Assembly (NCBI GenBank): GCA_021153185.1
Contig: JAGKTY010000058.1
Coordinates: forward strand, 1 to 8,068
Direction: 5' to 3'
Source of the DNA: Lachnospiraceae bacterium
GTDB lineage: Bacteria > Bacillota > Clostridia > Lachnospirales > Lachnospiraceae
Length of the DNA stretch: 8,068 nt
Made by a program: the position numbers and the translations under genes. Of the stretch, positions 1 through 4,539 are shown in pieces; within the stretch, counting starts at the first letter, position 1; each line of letters begins with the position of its first letter. The notes under the pieces are model-generated. The model was not told where the DNA came from. It was given only the letters and a program-made list of their open reading frames with translations, and made no database searches.

Positions 1-6
1 GTATTA

Positions 7-36
7 TTGTATTTGAATAAATGCTCAAATGATAAA
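7..36 (+). promoter_or_regulatory. putative ArsR/SmtB-type operator overlapping a weak promoter
   Basis: Bases 11-30 form an inverted repeat with perfect 6-bp arms, ATTTGA and TCAAAT, around an 8-base spacer. Its core, TGAA-N6-CTCA, differs by one base from the TGAA-N6-TTCA core known from SmtB/ZiaR-type operators, and TCAAAT/ATTTGA half-sites recall the CadC operator. A weak sigma70-like promoter can be drawn around it: TTGTAT at 7-12 and GATAAA at 31-36 with an 18-base spacer, so a bound dimer would cover the promoter. The site lies about 90 bases before an ArsR-family gene, which fits autoregulation. The repeat is seen; the role and promoter are inferred. Confidence 0.45.
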
Positions 37-120
37 TAACCAGCAGGTGAGCAAAGATGTGTGCACGTATTGTTGAAGTTTTAGTTCTCAAGGTAAGTTA
101 AAACCTAAAGGTCTGTGTTG

Positions 121-468
121 ATGGATAACGAATGTCCAAAAATTAGTGAAACCCAAACGGCAGATTTGGTTGTGCTAGATTCCGTGATGGAGGCTGGAGC
201 CTTGGCGGATTTTTTTAAGGCGGTGGGCGATCAAACGCGCATTAGAATTCTTTTTTTGTTGTTAGCGGGAACAGAAAAGTGCGTATGTGATATTGCTCGG
301 GCGCTCGAAATGACTGTTTCTGCAGTGTCGCATCAATTAGCAATTTTAAAAAGATGTAAGCTCGTGGTCGGGCGTCGCGATGGGATGCATATATTGTATC
401 GGTTAAGCGACGATCATGTGTCGATGGTGCTTAAGGTTGCTGTTGAGCACATTAGAGAGAAGGAATAG
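121..468 (+). CDS. ArsR/SmtB-family metal-sensing repressor (CadC/SmtB-like)
   Basis: 115-residue winged-helix repressor of the ArsR/SmtB family, expected to sit as a dimer on its operator and leave it on binding Zn, Cd or Pb. The helix-turn-helix spans about residues 52-85, with the family pattern SAVSHQLAILK at 67-77. Two metal sites are visible. C54-V-C56 followed by D is the alpha3 CVCD motif of ArsR/CadC. D97-x-H99-x10-H110-x2-E113 is an exact alpha5 motif as in SmtB/CzrA; Cys5 could add an N-terminal ligand as in CadC. Having both sites points to a CadC-like Cd/Pb/Zn sensor rather than an arsenic sensor. An upstream GTG at 115 is in frame, but AAAGG at 107-111 is spaced correctly for ATG at 121. 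A small HMA gene follows after 4 bases, so the two are co-transcribed. Family certain; metal inferred. Confidence 0.88.
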   Translation: MDNECPKISETQTADLVVLDSVMEAGALADFFKAVGDQTRIRILFLLLAGTEKCVCDIARALEMTVSAVSHQLAILKRCKLVVGRRDGMHILYRLSDDHVSMVLKVAVEHIREKE

Positions 469-472
469 GGTT

Positions 473-703
473 ATGCAGTACGTTTTTGCAGTTACCGGAC
501 TTGATTGCCCGATGTGTGCGATGACTTTAGAAAAAAAGATCAAAGCAGATATAGAAGCTGTGGAATACGCCAAGGTTAGTCACAGACAGCGCTTAATTGA
601 GCTTGAGCTAATAACCCCGATGGCAACCGATGAGTTGTTAAAACTAATTGAGGCTTGTGCTCAAGTCTGTGATGGGCATGTGGTGATAACGGTGGTAAAG
701 TAA
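473..703 (+). CDS. free-standing heavy-metal-associated (HMA) domain protein
   Basis: 76-residue protein consisting of one HMA ferredoxin-like fold, as found in copper chaperones and in the N-terminal domains of metal P-type ATPases. The first strand carries the metal loop GLDCPMCA, with C12 and C15 as the CxxC ligands. Two further cysteines lie in the C-terminal region (EACAQVC). It probably binds a soft or borderline metal ion in the cytoplasm and passes it to a partner. ATG at 473 is chosen because it lies 4 bases after the arsR stop, the AGAGAAGGA stretch precedes it, and the HMA fold begins at once; the longer frame from 416 overlaps arsR out of frame. Co-transcription with the sensor suggests metal-induced expression. 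The expected partner, a P-type ATPase, is not visible downstream. The metal is not determined. Confidence 0.82.
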   Translation: MQYVFAVTGLDCPMCAMTLEKKIKADIEAVEYAKVSHRQRLIELELITPMATDELLKLIEACAQVCDGHVVITVVK

Positions 704-798
704 CCTTGGGTCTTTGGATTTAGTCGGTTTAAAAATTTAAGTTTGGCAGACAGTGGGTTTGCTCTTAGGTTTGCAGAATTTTTAGATATTGTTAATAC
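704..798. other. intergenic spacer with a T/G-rich element shared with 1289-1358
   Basis: Just after the HMA stop, 705-732 resembles 1289-1317, which lies just after the fur-like stop; both contain GATTTAGT followed by a GGTTTA/GGTCTA block. A second segment, GGGTTTGCTCTTAGGTTTGC at 755-774, resembles 1327-1356. No clear terminator or strong promoter is seen. The partial similarity suggests a duplicated or shared non-coding element; its role is unknown. Confidence 0.3.
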
Positions 799-1281
799 AT
801 GGAAACTGACATGGATACAACAAAAGAAAATTTGGATCATTTAGACGAGTGTTTTACTCTCCATAACGCCAAAGCTGATTGCTTAGAAAAATTAAAAGCA
901 GCAGGGGTCAGAATGTCTAAACAAAGACTGTTGATTGTGGATAATCTTTTCACTGGTCGCTTTAGCTGTACAAAAGAATTGTACTATGAAGTGTTAGCCG
1001 CAAACCCTGGAATTGGCATTTCAACAGTCTATCGCTTTTTGAAAGTATTGATGAGTTTAGGCGTGTTATCAAACAACAAAAAACTCGACGTCTCTTGTAA
1101 TGAATGCATGTTTCGCTTAGGTTCGGTGCGAGACGCAGGGGGGCAAGTGGTGGTGCCTGATGGGATGGATTTACAAGAACTGTTACGTCTAGGATTGGTG
1201 GTCAAAGGGGTGATAAAGTCAGACGAAAAAATTGCCGTGACCATGGTAGATGATTCTGTGCATATCGAAGTTAAACGTTAA
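799..1281 (+). CDS. Fur-family DNA-binding protein with a non-canonical C-terminal half
   Basis: 160-residue protein whose N-terminal two-thirds is a Fur-family winged helix (about residues 25-92): GVRMSKQR at 36-43, KELYYEVLAANPGIGISTVYRFLKVL at 59-84, then a GVLS wing. Fur-family repressors normally bind Fe, Zn, Mn or peroxide through a His-rich site and a C-terminal dimerisation domain. Here the usual HHDH segment and most His/Glu ligands are absent. Only one CNEC (C100, C103) resembles the structural zinc site, and the second CxxC is missing. It may therefore sense something else or act without metal. ATG 799 gives the longest frame; ATG 811, preceded by GGAAA at 801-805, is an equally plausible start, and neither has a strong SD. 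Context is a metal-sensor pair upstream and hemW downstream. Family clear; ligand and targets unknown. Confidence 0.75.
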   Translation: METDMDTTKENLDHLDECFTLHNAKADCLEKLKAAGVRMSKQRLLIVDNLFTGRFSCTKELYYEVLAANPGIGISTVYRFLKVLMSLGVLSNNKKLDVSCNECMFRLGSVRDAGGQVVVPDGMDLQELLRLGLVVKGVIKSDEKIAVTMVDDSVHIEVKR

Positions 1282-1413
1282 AGCTAAACTTGGTCTTTTG
1301 AGATTTAGTTGGTCTAATTTGGAGGCGAGTTTGCTTGGTTTTAGGTTCTAGTTTGCATTTAAGTTAGGTTATGCAAACTTGGGGTCAAGCTTGGGCTTGA
1401 ATTTAGGATCTTT
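1282..1413. other. hemW leader with two inverted repeats
   Basis: This 132-base spacer holds a second copy of the T/G-rich element described at 704-798. It also has two inverted repeats: AGTTTGCAT (1350-1358) with ATGCAAACT (1371-1379) around 12 bases, and TCAAGC (1385-1390) with GCTTGA (1395-1400) around a TTGG loop. Neither is followed by a T-run, so they are not typical intrinsic terminators. AGGA at 1405-1408 serves as SD for the ATG at 1414. The structures could be an operator and a leader hairpin; function is not shown. Confidence 0.35.
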
Positions 1414-2328
1414 ATGAGCTCTTTATTATTAAAAACACCTCCTTTGGGGTTATATATTCATTTACCTTGGTGTGTGCGCAAATGTCCTTATTGTGATTTT
1501 AACTCTCAAGCGCGCCCCACAGATCCTAAAGCTTTTACAGCTTATGTTGAGGCCTTAATTAAGGAGCTTGATTTAACGTGCGAGCTTTTAGAAGCCCAAG
1601 AGCTTAAACTTTTAACCAATCGTCCTATTAGGAGCGTATATTTTGGTGGGGGCACACCGAGTTTATTTCCACCACAAGAACTTGAACGCTTGTTTGAAGC
1701 TTTAAACCTAAAACTAAACTTAGCTACGGATTGCGAAATCAGCATGGAAGCTAATCCCGGTACAGTCGATCTTACGAGTCTTAAAGGCTATAAAGCGCTT
1801 GGGGTGAACCGCATCAGTTTAGGCATTCAAAGCTTAAATGATGGAGAATTAAAACGCTTAAAGCGGATCCATGATCGCGCCACCGCACTTACGGCCATAA
1901 ATGATGTGGCGTCTATCTTTAATAATTTCAATTTAGAAGGGTTTAAAATGCTCGAAGAATCTTCTTATAAGCATTATGAGGTAAGTGCGTTTGCCCAGCC
2001 TAACCACGAATGTCGGCACAATGTGAATTATTGGCGTTTTGGGGATTATTTAGCCTTAGGCGCTGGGGCTCACAGCAAATTTACTTTACCAGATGGGATT
2101 GTGCGCACGTCGCGGGTGGCAAGTCCTAAAGCTTATATGGATGGAATTTTAAAAGATTCAGCACCAGGTGTGGAACGAGGCTCTCTACAAAAATCTTCAC
2201 TTGATTTAGTTAATACTTCGGCTTTTAATTTAGCTTCGGCATGGGCGGGCACAAGTCGTGTGAGAACTTGGGTTGATGACTGCCATGTAGTGCCAAAGGA
2301 AGATTTGAGTTTTGAATATTTTTTGAAT
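1414..2328 (+). pseudogene. hemW: hemW-type radical SAM protein, internally deleted and 3'-truncated
   Basis: N-terminal and central parts of HemW, the heme-chaperone-like radical SAM protein long annotated as oxygen-independent coproporphyrinogen oxidase. The cluster motif HLPWCVRKCPYCDF has C20, C24 and C27; GGGTPS lies at 78-83, MEANPG at 111-116 and GVNRISLGIQS at 130-140. The C-terminal-side motif HNVNYWRFGDYLALGAGAH is at 202-220. Compared with E. coli HemW from memory, about 60 residues (from DLM.GLP to the segment before GFKMLEE) are absent between L174 and E175, near base 1936, although the frame is kept. About 40 unmatched residues (249-289) precede CHVVPKEDLSFEYFLN. Similarity ends at about N305, in the T-rich junction. 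The frame then stays open by chance to a stop at 2893-2895, antisense to cotJC. The protein should not be functional as written; this may be an assembly artefact rather than a genomic pseudogene. The symbol rests on clear family motifs. Confidence 0.75.
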
Positions 2329-2427
2329 TTTTTTAATATTTTTATGATTTTGTATGTTATTACTGAAATCCCTATATTTTTTCGGCACTTTGCATACCAC
2401 GCTTTTTCGCGTACATACGAAATCAAA
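2308..2427. other. low-complexity AT-rich junction between two unrelated genome segments
   Basis: HemW similarity stops inside a T-rich run at 2311-2355, with quasi-repeats of about 10 bases (GAATATTTTTT, GAATTTTTTT, AATATTTTTA). The - strand cotJC gene stops at 2428. No gene is recognisable between, and no good terminator for cotJC is seen; only a short ACGC/GCGT stem at about 2399-2414 without a usable T-run. Gene orientation and taxonomic flavour both flip across this stretch. The exact breakpoint cannot be placed within the T-run. Confidence 0.6.
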
Positions 2428-3024
2428 TCAGGAATCGAATTCCGGATTAAACGCGTAGAAATTTTTCTCATCCAGTTTTTCCGCCGCAAGTCTGAGCGCC
2501 TCACCAAATCGCTGATAATGCACGATTTCGCGCGCGCGGAGGAATCTGATTGCATCGCAAACGTCCGGATCATCAACAAGTCTCAAAATATTGTCATACG
2601 TTGTTCTCGCCTTTTGCTCTGCTGCAAGGTCCTCGTTCAAATCCGTAATCACATCACCCTTACTTTGGAACTCGCAAGCATTAAACGGAATACCACCTGC
2701 GGCCTGCGGCCAAAGTGCCAGGGTATGATCCACATAATACGGTGCAAAACCACTGTTTTTTATTTCTTCCGGTGTCAAATCCTTCGTCAGCTGATACACA
2801 ATCGCACCGATCATCTCAAAGTGCGCCAGCTCCTCGGTACCAATATCGGTAAGCAACCCCGCAATTTCAGGATACGGCATCGTATAACGCTGTGACAAAT
2901 AGCGCATGCTGGCACCAAGCTCCCCATCCGGTCCGCCATATTGGCTAATAATAATCTGTGCAATCTTCGGATTACATTGCTTTATCTTTAGTGGATACTG
3001 AAGTCTTTTTTCATAATTCCACAT
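2428..3024 (-). CDS. cotJC: spore coat protein CotJC, manganese-catalase family
   Basis: 198-residue di-manganese (non-heme) catalase-family protein of the spore coat, known in Bacillus and Clostridia as the third product of the cotJ operon. All expected metal ligands are visible: E35 (GPDGELGASM), E65 and H68 (EELAHFEM), E136 (EDLAAEQKA), and E166/H169 (RAREIVHYQRF). The active centre therefore looks intact and could destroy hydrogen peroxide at the spore surface. Length is about that of known CotJC proteins, and the end EFDS then TGA looks natural, so the gene is complete although it lies about 100 bases from the junction. ATG at 3024 follows a strong SD, GGAGGTAG, that overlaps the cotJB stop codon, giving a 6-base gap and probable translational coupling. 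An overlapping + strand frame here is the accidental tail of the broken hemW. Confidence 0.95.
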   Translation of the reverse strand: MWNYEKRLQYPLKIKQCNPKIAQIIISQYGGPDGELGASMRYLSQRYTMPYPEIAGLLTDIGTEELAHFEMIGAIVYQLTKDLTPEEIKNSGFAPYYVDHTLALWPQAAGGIPFNACEFQSKGDVITDLNEDLAAEQKARTTYDNILRLVDDPDVCDAIRFLRAREIVHYQRFGEALRLAAEKLDEKNFYAFNPEFDS

Positions 3025-3030
3025 CTCTTT

Positions 3031-3306
3031 CTACCTCCATGGCAAATCTTCTAATGCCCAGTTCCACGCCGTCATACCGTTTACCTGATCAATCTGATCG
3101 ATTGTAAGCGGACCAAATGCCTCATAATACGCTTTTTTTGCTTTGTTATACTCCCGATTGAGACGGACAAAATAGTCAATGGCATCTTTTTCATACGGAT
3201 GCGTGTCAAGGTATTCATTCATCTCAACAACCGCAAACGACAGTTCGTTCACCCTGTCGAGCATTTTCTTTTTTGCTGCACTGTTCATCTCTTTATTTGC
3301 GACCAT
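3031..3306 (-). CDS. cotJB: spore coat assembly protein CotJB
   Basis: 91-residue CotJB-family protein, the small middle partner of the cotJ operon, needed with CotJA and CotJC in the inner spore coat. Family features are a helical N-terminal half (LDRVNELSFAVVEMNEYLDT), the HPYEKDAIDYF segment, and a C-terminal GMTAWNWALEDLPW block rich in Trp. No signal peptide or membrane segment is seen. ATG at 3306 is preceded by AGAGAGGTG with about 5 bases of spacing, an excellent SD, and lies 14 bases inside the end of cotJA in another frame. Expression is expected in the mother cell during sporulation from the cotJA promoter. Confidence 0.93.
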   Translation of the reverse strand: MVANKEMNSAAKKKMLDRVNELSFAVVEMNEYLDTHPYEKDAIDYFVRLNREYNKAKKAYYEAFGPLTIDQIDQVNGMTAWNWALEDLPWR

Positions 3307-3469
3307 TTTTACACCTCTCTTTCACAAAAGGCTTCTCCAGTTCAGGAAATAATGTCCCTATTTGCATCGCTTCTGATAAACTTTCAAACACCTGCTCCAT
3401 TTTTTGCCATTTCACATAAGCAAACGCAAGTGATTTCTCTGTGTTTCCGCGCTCATAATACGAATTCAT
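3293..3469 (-). CDS. cotJA: spore coat associated protein CotJA
   Basis: 58-residue short CotJA-family protein. It shows the family core: an aromatic/charged helix (AFAYVKWQKMEQVFESLSEAM) followed by GTLFPELEKPF, which matches the conserved FPEL-x-x-P(F/Y) ending of CotJA. It is shorter than the roughly 80-residue B. subtilis protein. ATG at 3469 is chosen because AAGAGA lies just upstream and conserved sequence starts soon after; a longer in-frame reading from a TTG at 3523 has no SD and would begin upstream of the likely promoter. The stop lies 14 bases within cotJB, so the two are translationally linked. With cotJB and cotJC it forms a complete cotJ operon. Confidence in family is good despite the small size. 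Confidence 0.87.
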   Translation of the reverse strand: MNSYYERGNTEKSLAFAYVKWQKMEQVFESLSEAMQIGTLFPELEKPFVKERCKNGRK

Positions 3470-3488
3470 ACAAATCTCTTTTCTTTTT

Positions 3489-3500
3489 GTATACTTTATG
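3489..3500 (-). promoter_or_regulatory. possible sporulation (sigmaE/sigmaK) -10 element of cotJABC
   Basis: On the - strand, CATAAAGTATAC begins about 30 bases before the cotJA start. It fits the sigmaK -10 pattern CATAnnnTA exactly and the sigmaE pattern CATACAnT with one change. No convincing matching -35 element is visible 14-16 bases upstream, so the assignment rests on the -10 and on the known mother-cell control of cotJ in Bacillus. Confidence 0.35.
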
Positions 3501-3563
3501 TAAGAAACACGAAAACGGAACAAAAAGAATCTTGCCCTGACTATTTCGCAAAAATATAAAAAT

Positions 3564-3592
3564 AAAAAATAGGCCTAACTAAATAGACCTAT
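3564..3592 (-). terminator. intrinsic terminator of degV
   Basis: On the - strand ATAGGTCTA (3592-3584) pairs with TAGGCCTAT (3577-3569) across a 6-base loop, with one G-U pair, and is followed at once by a run of T ending at 3564, then more T-rich sequence. The stem overlaps the degV stop codon (3591-3589). This separates degV transcription from the cotJ operon downstream. Confidence 0.85.
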
Positions 3593-4452
3593 CTCTTATT
3601 TCCTCTAAAAAACAATCCAATTGTTCCCGGTCCCGTATGGGCTCCGATTGCGGGCTCCATCATCTGAATCATAATCCGCTCAAATCCAAATCTTCTTCGG
3701 ATTTCCTCAGCGACAAACTCTGCGTCCGCCTCGCAATCACAATGCGAAATACCGATTATCTCATTATCTTCCCTGCTGTATTTCATATGCGCTTCCAAAA
3801 AATCGACCAAATAAAGGAGTGAACTCTTTCGTCCGCGAATTAAGTCAAATCTCGCATACGCACCTTCCGCATCAATGTGTAAAATAGGCCTTAGTCCCGT
3901 CAGCGTACACATAATCAGGCTTGATTTCTTAATGCGATTGCCGCGGTATAAATACCCCGGTGAATCTACTGTCATAATCTGTGAAAAGCTCTGCAAATTC
4001 TGCTCGATATATTTGGCAACCTCATCAATCGTGGCACCTTCTTTCCGCATTCTTGCCGCCTGATATACAATCAGCCCCTGACCAAGAGATGCCGCCTTTG
4101 TATCAATCACAATAATTTTGGCCCCATCCACACCACGGTTGAGTTCTCTCGCCGCACGCTGCACATTTTCAAACGTTTGGCTCATTTTGGATGAAAAACT
4201 AATGTATAATATCTCCGGTTGTGTTTTGAGCACCTGCCCAAACGCTGTTCTCGCCTCTTCAAACGTGACCGGAAACGTCTCCGGAACAAACCCTTCCCGC
4301 ATTTTATTGTAAAAAGCGACAGGGTCCATCTGATAATTCCTGTTAAATATGCGCCCTTCAATTTTGTAAGGCACAAACAATACGTCTATATTTTCTTGTC
4401 TGATAAAGCCGGATGGTAAATCCGACATGCTGTCTGTCATAATTTTAAACAT
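3589..4452 (-). CDS. DegV family protein (fatty-acid-binding, FakB-like)
   Basis: 287-residue DegV-family protein. The family binds a fatty acid in a pocket between two domains; FakB members present it to the kinase FakA for phosphorylation and use in phospholipid synthesis. Visible motifs, in order: TDSMSDLP (6-13); PETFPVT (57-63) where most members have a T-S-Q type motif; ISFSSKMSQTF (84-94); DTKAASLGQGL (117-127); GLRPIL (176-181); and GAHTGPGTIGLFF (270-282). ATG 4452 is chosen because GAGGT at 4465-4461 is correctly spaced; a longer frame starting at 4500 runs through the promoter palindrome and lacks an SD. It sits downstream of spoVAF but has its own promoter/operator and terminator, so it is probably a separate unit. 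Whether a FakA partner exists is not visible here. Confidence 0.9.
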   Translation of the reverse strand: MFKIMTDSMSDLPSGFIRQENIDVLFVPYKIEGRIFNRNYQMDPVAFYNKMREGFVPETFPVTFEEARTAFGQVLKTQPEILYISFSSKMSQTFENVQRAARELNRGVDGAKIIVIDTKAASLGQGLIVYQAARMRKEGATIDEVAKYIEQNLQSFSQIMTVDSPGYLYRGNRIKKSSLIMCTLTGLRPILHIDAEGAYARFDLIRGRKSSLLYLVDFLEAHMKYSREDNEIIGISHCDCEADAEFVAEEIRRRFGFERIMIQMMEPAIGAHTGPGTIGLFFRGNKR

Positions 4453-4464
4453 ATTTCTTAACCT

Positions 4465-4500
4465 CGACTTTATTTTAACACTGTTAAAATAAAGTCGCAA
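4465..4500 (-). promoter_or_regulatory. degV promoter embedded in a perfect 33-bp palindrome (operator)
   Basis: Bases 4465-4497 are a perfect palindrome: 16-bp arms CGACTTTATTTTAACA and TGTTAAAATAAAGTCG around one central base. On the - strand a promoter fits inside it: TTGCGA (4500-4495), a 17-base spacer, and TAAAAT (4477-4472), predicting transcription from near 4465, right at the degV SD. The dyad thus covers -35 to +1 and would be occluded by a bound dimer. The ACA-N-TGT centre resembles TetR-type operators (inference). There is no T-run on either side, so it is not a terminator. Confidence 0.75.
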
Positions 4501-4539
4501 GAATAAAGAAACAGGTTTGCGTCGATTGCACGAAAAACG

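Noticed and set aside
1029..1244. 71-codon - strand open frame
   Set aside because: Shadow of the Fur-like gene; no SD and no family pattern.
2399..2414. Possible terminator for cotJC
   Set aside because: Only a 4-5 bp ACGC/GCGT stem and no T-run following on the - strand.
2133..2579. 148-codon open frame on the - strand
   Set aside because: Spans the junction and overlaps hemW and cotJC in other frames; no recognisable domain.
2329..2895. Open + strand frame continuing hemW to 2895
   Set aside because: It lies antisense to the well-supported cotJC and shows no HemW similarity after about residue 305; the frame is open by chance.
4182..4419. Short open frames on both strands inside degV
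   Set aside because: Shadows of degV; composition and lack of SD do not support coding.
4465..4497. Palindrome as an intrinsic terminator of spoVAF or as an insertion-sequence end
   Set aside because: No T-run on either side, AT-rich arms, no transposase or target duplication nearby; the promoter elements inside it favour an operator.
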